DNA of 64,000 nt from Marchantia polymorpha subsp. ruderalis (taxonomy: Eukaryota; Streptophyta; Marchantiopsida; Marchantiales; Marchantiaceae), in contig AP031351.1 in the NCBI GenBank assembly GCA_037833965.1, positions 26,176,501 to 26,240,500 of the forward strand, read 5' to 3'. Below, one piece after another: positions 11,101 through 25,200 of the stretch. The translations under genes and the position numbers were made by a program. The notes beneath the pieces were generated by a model. The model ran no database searches, had not been told where the DNA came from, and saw only the letters and a program-made list of their open reading frames with translations. Each line of letters starts with the position of its first letter. Position 1 is the first letter of the stretch.

Positions 11101-12830
11101 ATCTTCGGACAGCAGTCCAACCGAGGCATCTTCTCTACGGCCTCAAAAACAACACACGATAATTTACCGCTCTACGGGCAATCATATACCTCTCAGTGCA
11201 GTGTCGATGACCTTGATGGCTACTGTCATAAGTGGCCAGCATGACAGGCAAATGTCCGCTCCACTGCAGCAGCTTCGTATATCGTCGTAATCGGTCATAT
11301 CCTGCATCCAAATAAAGATAACGTCGTCGATAACTAGTGGTAAACTTTCCCACCTATGATAAAGAAGAGAAATCATGACATTTCCAGTGAGCAGGTGAAA
11401 TATGGTGGACAGTTGTTTGACGAACCGAGAGAAATATTACGAAAGAGGATGGCCAACATGTTTTAATTTCTCGCCGAGTAACATAACCGGAGAATCACAA
11501 GAGAGATAACGTAACCTTAAGATAAGGAGATTTAAGACGTACCACATCAAATACCAGCTCTCTTTCTGCAGGGGAGAAGACCTTGTCGCCACCAACATTT
11601 GAGTAAGCGGTTCGTTTGGATGGCTGCGATAAACAAACACACCGTACAACAAATTACGGGGAGTATATATGTACACACAACACAATCTCAATCGGGATAT
11701 ACATTGTCCCGAGTGATTCTCTGAACAGATCATAATTGAATTGTTTTTACACTCAGTTCAAAGTCTGATATCTCAAACTCCTAAGCTGACATGTTTGCGC
11801 TGCACCTGTCCAATGAGAAGTTCGTGGAGTTATGAGCAGGCTACAACAGAACTCACATCAACGTTGTAGACAGCTCCGATATCAATCTTGTAAGGACATT
11901 TTTCCCTGATAGCAGCTTCCATTGTTGATGCATCATGAAATGACAGGTATCGAAGGTAGATGTCATGTTCGAGAGTGAATGAAAACTCTCTTCGACTGAA
12001 GAAAGAGGCGTCACACCCAGTGTGCTTACCATCTGATTCAAGGCCAATAAGTACGAAGTGTGCCGCAGGTAACTAGAAACTTCTATTGGAAAAACGTCCG
12101 AAAGAAAAGAAATCGAGAGGGGAATGAGCGAACAAGAGAATCAAATCAAATTCGCAGTGAGCTTACCATGACCGTAAGAGAGCCATTTGTGCATGTCAGC
12201 GTATGGAAACAGCCTTCCTGAATCAAAAAAATGGGCCATGTAAGATAAGTGGGAACTGGCTCCATCATCAGAGACAGGAAGGGCGGTTATGAGTTACATC
12301 TATACTGTCCCCAAATTTTTTGTACACAATACAAAGCTACAGGAACAACGAAGGTGCAAAACACATATATCCAAGCTTGTAGACAGAAATCTTTCAAGCT
12401 CACCGTAGTACAACTTTAGGTAGTCAGGACTGAACTCGTTCTGTTGAGCAGGTGGAGCAGGGTTTGGATTCCCATCGACCTCCATCGGTTGGCCTGGAAA
12501 ACGCTCCGTAGTGACTTAAGACAGAGAAATCGGATTTCAAAACATGCCAATTGATAACCATATAATATTTCTATAAAGCGGCTTGTTCACGACAATTTCA
12601 CAGCCATATTCAGCGACAGATTCTGCGGGGAGTGTCAACCACACTATCAAGGATGAAGCATGCAATCGAAACTCCAAGATGGAAATACAAGCAAATTATT
12701 CAAAGGACGGAGTCTGTGACGCAGAAGTTCAGAGTACATCACTCAGAAGATAGATTCGGAAAACCTACCGACCCATGCCATGGAACCTACCCGCGGTAGA
12801 GGTGGCTGCAGAACCCTCGTCCACCTCCAT
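8125..12830 (-). CDS. PRIM1: DNA primase small (catalytic) subunit
   Basis: This is the catalytic subunit of DNA polymerase alpha-primase, which makes RNA primers for nuclear DNA replication. Exons (minus strand, in order): 12830-12791, 12493-12404, 12217-12167, 12032-11857, 11623-11543, 11301-11190, 10907-10823, 10495-10444, 10337-10276, 9987-9872, 9720-9608, 9337-9269, 9156-9099, 8813-8740, 8576-8525, 8377-8298, 8193-8125. All junctions are GT-AG and phase-compatible, giving 459 residues, close to the eukaryotic family's usual length. Visible motifs are [14 protein letters not shown] near the N-terminus, the catalytic DxD in ELVFDVDMTDYDD, the zinc motif [12 protein letters not shown], the nucleotide-binding [12 protein letters not shown], and C-terminal [20 protein letters not shown] followed by RVCVPIDP. 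It ends in SLNW. The first exon could be skipped, since a second ATG at 12485 also opens the frame. The last exon's acceptor is the least certain. No key residue is missing, so the gene looks functional. Confidence 0.93.
10082..10190 (-). repeat. 55-bp tandem duplication in a primase intron
   Basis: Two head-to-tail copies (10082-10136 and 10137-10190) share TTTCCAAATTTTCAGGAT and a CATTTCATGAATGTAAAATG block. They lie in the intron between the exons ending at 10276 and starting at 9987. They do not alter the coding frame. Confidence 0.85.
11077..11100. repeat. (AAAAC)n microsatellite in a primase intron
   Basis: About five AAAAC units in a row lie in the intron between exons 11301-11190 and 10907-10823. 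It is a simple repeat. Confidence 0.85.
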
Positions 12831-13320
12831 AAACGCAGTACGAGCCGCGAGCAATTTTCGTGTCTGTTGAGGAACCGCGCAGGAAGTGGGATGGAGATGC
12901 AACTTCTGATCAGAAGTTGCAGGTAGCGGGAGCAATTAGAAGCCCAAATTTTCTCTTACTCGATACTCGCCATACGGAATTCCAAGAGTGGCAAAATGTC
13001 TGAGCTCTGCGTGATCCTCTTGCTCGTCCCAATCATTCGTACGATTTTCTCTATCGACCGATGGCATCGACGATTGTGTTCTCCTTCTTCGTAAAAAAAT
13101 GGCGGGAAGCACGAGTTCCCGGCCACGCCAGCATCGCCACGTCAGACCCGAGTTCACTTTAACGCGTACCGCATTGTCCACGGCAATACCGTCACTCGCA
13201 TAGCACCATGTCCAACAGTGCGAATAAGACACCTCGGAAACCACCGGCAACCGGGCAGGCACCGGTTATACATTACAACTTACCGGAGTCATATCTCTCG
13301 CCCCCAAGCTTGGGCACTCC
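12831..13320 (-). promoter_or_regulatory. Upstream region of the primase gene
   Basis: This stretch is more G+C-rich than the DNA beyond 13.3 kb and lies directly upstream of the primase start codon. A 108-codon frame (13262-12936, minus) has no recognisable domain and is probably chance or 5' untranslated sequence. No core promoter motif could be assigned. Confidence 0.35.
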
Positions 13321-16300
13321 CTTCAATACTGCACTAAAACCTCTTTAAAATTGATTGCTTGGTAATCACATTAATTGCGGAGTTGTATCTGAATTTGAAT
13401 GGATTCATCACGTTAAGAACATTTAAAATTGTCTGAATGTGACATTATGAATGGATTTTATCGTATCATTAGTTCAAATTGCAATGTAAATAGTGATAAT
13501 TCCAGTAAAAGTATAATATAAACCTTCAACTATACATGAATTTGTAAATAATGGTACGGGATTGGAAAGAAGCTTAACGAATTGATTTGAAAGATCGAGC
13601 ATTAATTCATTGCACTATATTAATATCAAAGAGCAAAATTTTTTATAGAACTATGTTTTTATGTAGAATAAATAAACAGATGACGAAAACACTAATATTA
13701 TTTTCATACATTATATGTAATTTGGTTCAAATTATTTATAAATTAATTGAAAGGTAAAATCTTTAATAAGACAAGGTGAATTGGTGATAGTTTGAAGTAA
13801 TTTTCATTGTTAATCTGTTAACCTTGTACGACGTGGTGTATGTGTGTTATATTCAACTTCAACAAGTTTGTATCTTTCATGGTGCAAATTAATCTGATTG
13901 TTTCATCATTATTTATAAAGATTATTAACCAAAAAATTTTTAAATAAAAATATTCAATTTTGTAATTAAAGATTGAGTTTGTACTTAAAATTTTTTTGTC
14001 ATAATAGATAATTTGTAATAGATTGGAAAAATACATTGCTCTTTTGTGGACAAAATTAGTATTCCAAGTAAAAGTATACATGATTTTGTATAGGGCGAAG
14101 GAAGAAGAAATATAGATTTTGAGACAATATTTAAAAAATGACAAATCATGTTCTAAATTATAACTTATTGGTGTGCTTTGGAACAATTTAATCATATTTA
14201 TTGGATTTCAAACAAAATATCTAAGAAATACATCTATCCACTCTTGGTTATAGGTGAGACTACTAGATCAAGAAAAATAAAATTCAATTATCTTCTATGT
14301 ATGTGTTCGTAACTTTATTATTATATATTGTAAATTCAAATTTGATATTGTAGTCATATATTACATATAAATGTATGTATAATTTGTCCGAATGTTTTTA
14401 CCAGTGAAATTTGTGGATATATATATTATCATTGTGCAATTTTTATTTCATATATATGTACTAATTTTGAGTTAATCATTGAAATGATAAAAACAAAAAA
14501 TGTCAAAAAAAATTACAGAAATTGTAATTGTAGTCGCAATTGTACATATACTCCACAAATTACAAATGAGATCAGACTGAATATAGAACAATTGTTTAGA
14601 TGGACTTGGACTATTCCACAAATGTTTTATATGCATTCAAAATTGAAAATTCTAATATGAATTTTAAATTGTACTTTCATTGTCTAATACGCTTCCATAA
14701 TTCATTAGAGTAACTAAAAATGATTTAATTCATCTAAAAAATTTACATAACATTAAAACAAAAGTGACAATATAAACTCTATGTTTCATGAAAATGACCA
14801 ATAGTCTGTGTAGATTTGGATCAATGCGCATTCTCATTTTGTGCTTTTACATTAATCGTATCAATTTATAGATTTGTCTCAAAATTTCATGTTTATTTTT
14901 GAATCTAAATGAAAATTAGAGATGATGATTCATTATTTTTATAATACATCTCTGGCGTTAGATAACACATTTGCGACAACTAATAATGACATAAGTCTTG
15001 ATTCAGTTGTATCTTGAGCTGTTGATTTTTTTATGACACTATATAGTGAAATTAGCCATGAAGATGCCATTTTTACAATTCATTTTGTTCTAAATTCTAC
15101 ATTTATATATTATCCACATATTATTTAAACCTTATAGCTAATGATATGTTGTGTGTTGTTATAATGTAGTTTTTTTTTACACTTATTGCATTTGATCGCT
15201 ATCAAATGGAAATGCAATTTGCATGGAGCATTCAAGAGAACGAAATTACACAATTGATAGTGAATTTTTGAAAAATAATTAAAACGATAACATTAGAGAT
15301 GGAGACTGATTGAAAACCAAATTGTTTTATAATTAATTGTGCTACTCAAAAAGTGACTACATTGAAATTTGTAATTCTAGAAGTTTCAACCATCTCTTAC
15401 ATATTTCACATTCAAAATAATTTTGAAATGTTATTTGTTTAATATCATTCAACATTTGTATCTATTCACATAAGATTTGTTTTTTTAAAAAAAATTCCTT
15501 GTGAACGAGATCTTGAATCGTACTTTGAAATTCCCGGGTTCAAACTTCATCGATCTATTCACAGTAATAGCTCCTGACTTTATTGCTCAAACAGAGTAAC
15601 GAGAGGTTTTTTTGTGAAATCTTGATATTCAAATACTTTTGCGAGATTTTTTTCAGCTTGGATTCATGATTAAAATTTGTTCTTTGTTTCTATACAAAGG
15701 TGTATCTATTTTTCATATTTGCACATCTCGTTGATTTGTACAATATTCATTGCCAGCTGCTTTGTATTCTCACATTGAGTATTCACAAAAACAATATATC
15801 GTTAAGATTTTTGTGATCACTATCTAGTATAGTAATGCAAACTCTATACTCTTTGATCATTTCCGACAAGCGCAATTGCTTGACAAAATGATGAAAGGAA
15901 TATTTCAAAGACAAAAATCACGGATTACAAAAAGAGCTTTGTAGAATGAGAGATGGAGTAGGGGTTTAAGAGATGATGATAAAGCAAAAGTTACGGCCGT
16001 ACTTCATTTAATTACTTTAAGTGTCAGATGGACGGATAAATGATGGCAGGAAGCAGAATTAGGATCCACAATGAGAGCTTTCATGGCAAGGAAGAAAAAT
16101 TCACAACAAATCACATATCAACTTCTGTCCAATCATCTGAAGTTATCGAAATAACAACAACGGTTACAAAATGCAAAATGAATTATTCATTAATCTAGTA
16201 AATGCCAAATCCGGACTTCTTTAATGTATAGAATCAAATGACTCACCAAAATGACTTATAATCACCGGCAGAATCATAAAGAATATCTTAAAAAAGTTAT

Positions 16301-17019
16301 GAAATCTGTAATCAACAAGAGGGAGGGTTAGTCACGTCACACTCAAGGGAATTTCACCTTAACGGGCTCGCAATACGGCTTTGGGAGTTACAATAAAGCA
16401 TGGATTTATAAACTAGTATTCTACTCGTTTAAATTGAACAGATAGTTGGAGATTTGATTATTAATTTTCAAAATATTACCACGTTTTAATTTAAAAGCTA
16501 AAATACAACGAATCCAAATCGACAGAATCATTTCACCATGTCGATTTGGATTAGATGTACTTTTAGGGTGAGATGATCCATCAATAAGTCACAAATTTAT
16601 CATTTGTTTTCACTCATACATAATCGGCGATGTTTAAAGTATCATAGAGATATATTTTAGTTTTATATACATATTGAAATCGAAACCACGTTTTATATGT
16701 TTCCAAAGTATGAAAGTAAAATTTGTTTCAAAAAGTGAAAAAATCAAAAACTTATATTGGAAATATCATATGCTTTTGGATAAATGATGTATGCAGATAG
16801 TGAAATTTTGATGTGAAAACGTTAAATAAAAATTCAAATTATATTTTTTTTCAAAAAATAGGTTTTTAAATTATTTCAAACAAACATGAATCAAAAAATA
16901 ATTATAATAATTCTATTATATTTCTATTAATTTGTTCTTTGGGTTATTCTACGGTGAAGTAGTAAATTGCAATACAATTGATATGTGCACAGAGTTACTT
17001 AATTTAATACACATACGAT

Positions 17020-17235
17020 AACTTTACGTTACTTTTAGAAGTCATGTTTTTATTGATTTTAATTACAATAGTTAACATATGTTTTGTGTGTTGCTTTCAA
17101 AGACAAATGATTGATGATTTTTTGGATTTTTGATGTTTACGCTACTTTTAGAAGTCATGTTTTTATTGATTTTAATTATAATATTTAACATATGTTTTGT
17201 GTGTTGCTTTCAAAGAGAAATGATTGCTGATTTGT
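17020..17235. repeat. About 112-bp tandem duplication
   Basis: The block containing TACTTTTAGAAGTCATGT and CATATGTTTTGTGTGTTGCT occurs twice, starting near 17028 and 17140, with only a few substitutions. It is a recent local duplication inside the A+T-rich desert. Confidence 0.85.
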
Positions 17236-17714
17236 TGGAATTTTGATCATGCAAACCAAATGACAAATGGAACAACATAATCTTGACATCTATTATGAAA
17301 AAAATGATTCAAAAAATAATAAATGGATTGAAAACTCGTTGTTTGGACAAATAATTATACATAATTTTTGAAAGCATGCTAACAATCTTTCTTTATAACA
17401 TTTTTAGATATACAATGGGATTAGTAATCAATTGAAGAAAGAAAAAAGTTGTTACTTCTAGTGTGTGAAAAACAAAAAATAAAATGAAATATGTCAAGGT
17501 GAAATTTTATATGATTGTGCATTTCTATTCATTTAATTTTGCTTTTATTACATAAGTCATTATGACTTTACATAAATTGTGTTTTGACCATAAATAATAA
17601 TATATTCTTTATGTTATATTCAAGTGGCGATTCTAGATCCATCAATTCAAAATTTGGCTAAGATAATATATCCAAAATCAAACAATTAAGTATATTGTTG
17701 GTGATTATTATTCT

Positions 17715-18266
17715 ATGATGCCTTCGTGTGATTATTTGTGGGTTGTGAAAAGAAACATGTGCAAACATCAATGCAGAACTTTGATATGCAAAGTGCACCA
17801 AAGAGTATTCATTATTCAAGAGCATTGAACTTCAAAATATGAAGGTTTGATATATAATAATTATCTAGAGTTATTAAGAAATAATTCTCAGTTGTTAGTA
17901 GTATATGGTGAAAGACTACAAGCAAAAAAAGATTGTGGAGAGTTACATCTGAATCAAGATGAACGAGATTTAAAGTTAAAATTGAAGTTTGATGACAGAA
18001 ACATTTGTGCTGAAAAATGAAGAGAAGTTTTGACACAAATAGAAAAAATGACATCTAATAGTGATAGCATAACGCATATCATACTAACTGTGAGGAATAG
18101 ATTTTTGCATGACTTGAAAGTTCATGAGCAATGTCAATAAGAAATAGAAAAGTACACGGTCAAAACAGTCGACATGTTTAATAAGTCAAATGATTTGGCA
18201 TTGAAAAGAAAGTTGGAGATTGTTTACAAATATCATGGTGCAATAAAAAAAGATTTTAAATTGTGA
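17715..18266 (+). pseudogene. Decayed open frame of unknown protein
   Basis: One frame runs from the ATG at 17715 to the TGA at 18264-18266 (183 codons). It has only three internal stops: TGA at 17826, TGA at 18018 and TAA at 18138. In DNA of roughly 70% A+T, about one stop per 13 codons would be expected by chance. The reading is rich in Lys, Glu and Leu in its second half, with blocks such as LHLNQDERDLKLKLKFDD and LALKRKLEIVYKYHG, which suggests a helical or coiled-coil protein. A Cys/His-containing start (RNMCKHQCRTLICKVH) precedes it. I do not recognise the family. It could be a dead gene, a transposon-encoded protein or an exceptional chance frame. Confidence 0.45.
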
Positions 18267-21200
18267 AAAATTATCTAAAAAAAAACTAATATAATACAAT
18301 CGAGAGATTTTTTGATAATTGATCTTAACATGCATTAAATTTGATTGTTTATAATAGAATCAAATGTATGTATTAATTTGATATTTGAATTTATTATTAA
18401 TTCTATTGCAACTAATATGTCATCAATTGTGAAAATCTATAAGATTTGAAGATTGAGTCTTCAAAATGTTAATAGTGATAATAATAGTTATCTAAATGTT
18501 AGTAATCATAGTCAAGTTGTGCTAAGTGTTATATCAAATATTAGAGGTGTTATTAATGATGACAATGGTTTTCTTAATGTTGTTTCATAAATTTGAAAAA
18601 AAACAAACAAACAAACAGGGAGGAATTGTTTAAGCGTAGCATTTAATTGTGTGAAGAACGTAAGAGTAGTAAACCTCGTAATGATTTGAATTAAATATTT
18701 TTGCCAACGATTAATTTTTTATGTCAAAACTCTAAGTAGAGAACTTTCTGCTAACGCAAATATGATTCATCTAAATGATGATCGGATAAAGTCAATTGAT
18801 TGATAATTATATTTCATTATGCTAGACTACCTCAATGGTGGAAAGTTTTTATTTCACTTAAAATTACGTAGTAATTTTATTGAGATATCGATTGATTAAG
18901 TCTCATTCTCATAATTTATATTCCTTGTTATATCAAGTTTAGTCAATTTATTTACGATATTTTAATTCTTTATATAAAATATCAGAGTTTTTAGAGATAA
19001 GTTTTATTCATTTAAGCCTAAGTTTTCATGGTTTTGGGAACAAGTTTTGTTCTGCAAGAGCGATCTTTACTATCTTCAAATACTGAAAATTCAGTTTTCC
19101 AATTTTTGTCTTCACTGTCATGAGCTCATGTATTATAATTGATGATTTCTAGTATGATTGTTCCACAAAAAATATGAAACGTGACTCAACTTTGATCAGG
19201 TCTATGTCAACCTATTTTCTATCTTGCTAGTTCAACAACAAAGATTGTTAGTTTGACTCTTGAAATATATAGTATATTTGGTTTGTTACAGTTTGGAGTG
19301 CAGTTGTGAAACACTCGCTAGATTTCATCTTCGGTCGAGTGAGCCTTGCAAATGCATGGAGTGTTCTTTTATCTGATCTTTGGTATAACAGGGGTGCGTC
19401 AAAGGTTATCAGACACATACAATTACATGCCAGCTATTTTCACAATTGTTTAACATCTAACTATCATCTTTCCCTCTCAATAGCATTGTCGCTTTTTTAT
19501 TTTTGTTTGCATGCAATATTTTTTTAATGCAATTCTTATTTGAATAATTTTTGAACCAAGTTTTTAGATCTTTCGCACAAAATGCATGGCTAAAAAATGT
19601 ACAAAGCTTGCAAACGATCTCAACATAGTTCTCTCCAAAGTACTTTTTTTCCCTTGATGGGAACGTTTTTTTTGACCAGATGTACTATTTTCATCTGATC
19701 AACCACTTGGTCTTGGTTATCTTGTATATTATGAACAATTTGTTGCTTGCAATATATTTTTACACTCCATCATGAGCTTGTGACTTTTTATGCCACAAAG
19801 TAACAATATGTTAATAAGCATTCTTATACAAAGGATTTGGATCGATATTTATTAAAATTGAGAAAGATTTTTCAAACAAGCAATACATCTATCAAAAGAA
19901 TAAAGATGTATAAGATAACATACATGACAAAAAATTGAGTGCAATTGCAAGAAAAATGAAAGAACCATAGTTAAACCAAAAATGTTCATCATGATCATAA
20001 TATGTAGAATCTCTCATCAAAGTGTACATTGTACTTGAAATACATATTTTCAAAAGCAAAATTTACATTAGATTGCAAAATATTTTTGGTTTTACTATGA
20101 ATTTACTAAGTCTTGATGAACAAAAGCGAATCATGACATGCGCGCAAAAGTTTTTTCTAAGTTTAAAATTGATTGATCATTGTTCCTCCATCCTAGAGAT
20201 GTCATACTAAAACATGTTCATCACGCAATTTACCTCCCAAATATATAGGAAAAATTGTGATTGGAAAATAACTAGGTCCATCACTCAATACCAAAAAATT
20301 CAAGTCAAAATTAAACCTTCAACTCCTTCGAGCAAATTACAAAACGATGAGAAAAGATCTCACTAGTCAGTGAGCCGTGAGCACCAAAGAAAATAAAACC
20401 TTCCAATCAATCGACGACATCTTTTTAAGCAAAAAAGTATCGCGCGTTCGCAGAGTTGAGTTACACAAAATATTTGTCATAGTCATTTTGGCATTGGAAT
20501 ATCTGTAAGTGTGTACATAGTCAAAATAGTTTTTGTCGTAATCAATCCCACGAAGTAAACCAGCGTGGTCGTAAGAATTCTGAGCAACAAAACCTATAGC
20601 ATGACAATGGTTTTTGTCCATTCATACAATTTCCTTATATGAGTCGTCTTATTTTTAAATGTATCAATAGCAATCTATATATCTAGCCAAAATGGTAGTC
20701 TAAATCTATCATCAAAATCCCAGCAAGTACAAACATCTGAGTCTCAGATTCATTCAATCCATGAACTAACCATTCGAAAACACCAGAGAAATAAAAAATA
20801 GCGCAAGCCAAGAGAAACTTCAATGTGTGTGTTAACTTGTGTGATGGTTATCTGGAAAATGAACTACTTTGGTTTATATTTTGATTGCAATTACACACCG
20901 TATGTAGCTTGTGGGCCAATTTACCAATCGAAGATCTAACAATATGAATCCAACACGAAGATTCTTGTCGCGCACACTATTCTATTGTGACGACACATGT
21001 TTCACATTTGTTGTCCATATCGAGTTTGAATACTAGCGGGTGCGTGCTCGACAGGTGATTTCTTGACGCGACGGTGACAAAAGAGAGATCGTCACGACGA
21101 TGATCATATGCCATTAGTCCACAGTCATATGGTCGGGGTTGTTATAGCATGCAATCTAATTAATATCTAAACAATGATTTTGTAGCACAAACTACGAATT

Positions 21201-22249
21201 TTTTTTTTTCAACTAAAGAAATTCATGCTAAGAGCCAAGTGTACAAAGTTACTTCAAGACATATCAAAGATTTAGATTATGCTTGAGTAAGAGTGCATTT
21301 CCTAATTATCAATGTTGCATCTACTCACATGATATGTTTATCTTGTTCTTTTCATTGCAAATGACACATCATTATTGATCATTATTTTTTTATTAATCTT
21401 TATAACACTAGTATCCAAATTGTCATCTATTTCAATGTTGTAACATGTAAATATGTTATAAATAACATATAACATTCACAAATGAGCAAAGATATATGTA
21501 CCAAGCCAATATGTAACCTCATCAAACGTGTAAAATATCTAGCTAGTGGTATCTTTGATCTAATAATATGGTAATATGTTTAATAGTTAAATTCTATCAC
21601 GGATCGTTTACTTGTTTATGATATTAACACATCATTTCTAACAAGTGTTGCAATATTAAATGTTCAAGGGTTGATTTAGAACACTTTCACTTCATATTAT
21701 TTTTCAAACATCTATAAAAATGTTTTACATTATATACGTACGGTTGAAGAAAAGAAGTATTTTCCCAAATTTCAAGAAAGATTGTATCATAAATTATATA
21801 TATATGAATTAAAATGAAATTCTGAACATGCCGCTACAAACCAATACCATGGCATTTTGATATAGAACGCTAAATTACAATAGAGCGTTTATTGACGGAT
21901 TATTTAGAGTCAATCGAGGGGATTGCCTGAGACGCATTCTGAGTCGGAAGGAAGGACGGGTCGGAGAAGCACATCCAGATCCGAAGTTCTCATTGGCCAC
22001 TTGGTGATGGAATTGAACTGTGGCACGAGCCTCGCGTGCCAAAAGACCTGACCCTGCTCGGATTCTGCCACCGCATTGGCGCGACGCTCGCACGGCCCCA
22101 TCTCCCGAACCCTGCTCGACGGGGCTGCGAGTCTGCACACGCATCGATCCCGTCCCGAGTGTGGTGACTGGACAACAGAGTGATGGGAGTGATGCTCGAG
22201 CATTGGATCCTTCGGTTGCTCTTTTGAGTGAGCAGATTCCGTGCTCGCC

Positions 22250-25200
22250 ATGGAAGGAGCGATGGCGGCTTTCCTCGCCCCGTCGCCGAATTCTGTCGCC
22301 ATGCCCAGCATTCTCCGAGCTGTTCCTGCTCTCGGAATTGCGTCGTCTCAGGCCCCCATGCGCCTGGCTCCAATTTGCTTGGCAACAACAGTCGCCACTC
22401 CGAAGGTCAGTTGAGCTCAGGGCGATTGCATTCTGAGCTGGAGAATTCAGCATTTTTGGTTTTTGTTGATTGTGGTCTGCTTGTTTGGTTTGAGGACTTT
22501 TATTCGATATCTCAGACGACCTTCCGGCGGCGGTCCGAAACTGGTTTGACATATCTGAACGGTTCCCAGGATGAAAACCGATGCTGTGGTAAAATGTGAA
22601 GGCACCGACGAGAGAGTACAATTTGCACGTGAATGTACATGTGGGCAACCCGGTGGATGCGGCGCGTAGCTCTTCGATTGTTTTCTTATGTATGGAATGT
22701 TTACAACTTACATTTTCCCCACATTGCCATTCCTGTTCGAGACAGGTTCTAACAACTGCTTGTTTATTTTTTTTCTCAGGAGAGGAGTTCCTATTCAGCT
22801 GCTGTATCTGCAGTTTCATCACTCCTGGTAGAAAATCAGGAACAGTACGATGGAGACACTGCAAAGCGAAACTTGTATGGTGATCCTGGCAAGATTTTCG
22901 TAGGCAATCTGCCAACTCACCTCGAAAAAAGTGATATCAGAGATTTCTTTCAAGTCTTCGGTTCCATCAGAGATGTCATTCTCATAAGAGATCATAACAA
23001 TCCTGAGAAGAATGCAGGATATTGCTTTGTGTTCTTCGAAGGATCGAGTCCACATTCATCTGCCGTGAAAGCCAGAGAGATGGACGGAGCCCAGTTTCAT
23101 GGTCGCCCCTTGAGGGTAAAGTTGGATGATGGAAGGTGGGAAAGAGCTAGGAAAGAGGAGCGAAACGCATGGGCACTGGGAGCCGAGGGAAAAGTTGCCC
23201 GATCTGACTGGCATCAGGAAAGAGAGCACCAGTCTCAGATTTTCCGAGAGGCTTTGACCAAGAAACTGATAAGCGCTGTTAGCGTACAGTCAGCATTCGA
23301 CAGAATTGAGAAGGTATCACGAAGTTGGATCTTTGGCATGCTGATGCGGAAGTTACTTCACATTAGCTACGTCAGCTATTATTATTGGTTTCTGAATTGA
23401 ATGTGCTTTGCCAACTTACTCCACAGCCTAAACGAGGTGATTACTCGATGCTGGTGACTTATTATGCTAAACGCGGTGATAAACACAGTGCACGAGCGAT
23501 TTTTGAGAAGATGCGTGCTGCACGAATACCTCCAAATGTCCATGTGTATACGAGGTAAGAATAGATGTGATAAGTGTCCATCACAACTTTGCACCAAGCA
23601 CTACTGCAGGACATGACTGTTAAGCACGTGGGCTTTACGTTGATTCTCTCATTCTTATACCTAGTATGTAGGACATGGTTAAGCCGGAGCTAACGGATAG
23701 TGTTCCTGCCCTTGCTCAAATCAATGTAATTTGTGATGGGCGCAGCCTGGTGCATGCTTATGCGATGGCCAATGACATGCGGGGAGCAGTGCTATGTGCT
23801 GATGATATGTCAGCCGAAGGCATCCAACCCAATGAAGCTACATACAGTGTTATAATATCCGGGTTCGCAAGATCTAAGAACATTAAGTATGCCCTCACCT
23901 GCACTGAGCTTCTGCTGATTAATAAGTACTACTCAAGATTGCCCTCTTAGATCGCTACAAAAGCTCGAATCTCTTCTAGCATCTTGAAAGACAACGTTTT
24001 GATTCACATGGTCTTCTCTCGTCACCGGTGCAAAAACTTATATTGTTTCTTGTCAAAAATTTCTTCGAAGTGTCTACAGCCAGTTGTTTACAGTTTTAGA
24101 GTTATTCTACTTTTGTTTTTAGTATCTACTGAACAAGTTGTTGAGGAAGTTATGATTATCATCTGATACCAATTCGTTATTGCATAATGCTGCTTTGGAA
24201 GAGCTGCAGAGTACTGGTTCAAAAAGGCACAAGTTGATGGCCTGGCTGCAAACATTGTGATATACAACAACATCATTGAAGCGCACTGGTACATGGACTA
24301 TGGACTAAATCCTCAGTGTTGTTGCTTCCACTTGCACTCTTGATGTTTCTTCTCTATGCCTCAGTTTTCTCTTGGCGTTGTTGTATGATTCCCGTTAACT
24401 GCTGTCACCAGGTGGACGATTGAGTAACATTCGTCCCCCACATTTTCTAGACAATGCGACCAAGCATCGCAAAACTGCATTACATGCAACTGGGCAAACA
24501 AAAATTGTATTCTGATACACAAGGAGGAAGATTTATGAAAAGAGCTTACACTAGATCTTGGAGGAGGTTTGAAGCTTGCAATGTCTGAGGCTTGTCAAAG
24601 TCTTGTCACCTGCAAAGGTCGACCCAGATTGTCTTAGAAATCTGAGGCATGCTTTGTGTATTTTGCAGTAAAGTTGGAAACATGGAGAAAGCACTTGCAT
24701 TATGGTTGGAGATGCAGGAGCAGGGAATGGTATCATCCCTGAAAATATTCAACGTTCTTATGGATGGTTACTGCCGTGCTGGTGAGGAGGAGAAGTGCCT
24801 AGCCATTTTCAGCCAAATCAAGGTCCATCTTTTTCTTGACAAGAACAAAAATAAATCTTGAAGTCAGGCTACCAAGAAGATATCAATAGGGATATTTGAC
24901 TTCCCAATTGATCTATAATCTTCACCCGTTCGTAGTTTCGTGAATTTTTGTAAGCTCGTTCGAAATCAGTCATGATCTAGTTCTCATAGATGCTTTCTGA
25001 ATAATTTTCTTGAGTCTTCAATCGAGTACCAAAAAAGATAATTTGTTCGTCACATGAATACGTTATCATTCTATCCAGCCATTTTTTCAAAGGCCATGCG
25101 TTCACACGAGCTGGTCTGACAGTAATCTTCAAGCTCTAAAATCATTGAGTTTTGTGTTTTACTTTGTCAGAATGCTGGGTACGAGCCAACTATAGTGAGT

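Larger units (their letters stand above)
13321..21849. other. A+T-rich gene desert
   Basis: About 8.5 kb of strongly A+T-rich DNA has no intact gene. I saw no long terminal repeats, no transposase or reverse-transcriptase motifs and no tRNA. Two items are listed separately: a short tandem duplication (17020-17235) and a decayed reading frame (17715-18266). The rest appears to be anonymous intergenic sequence, possibly very old transposon debris. Confidence 0.6.

Noticed and set aside
15525..15560. CCCGGGTTCAAAC resembling a tRNA B box
   Set aside because: No matching T-arm stem, acceptor stem or A box could be formed around it.
13321..21849. Possible LTR retrotransposon in the A+T-rich desert
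   Set aside because: No long direct terminal repeats, primer-binding site, polypurine tract or reverse-transcriptase/integrase motif was seen.
21875..22915. 346-codon open frame on the minus strand
   Set aside because: It lies antisense to PPR4 exons 1 and 2, has no domain or plausible composition, and the plus strand carries a clear transit peptide and RRM in phase-matched exons.
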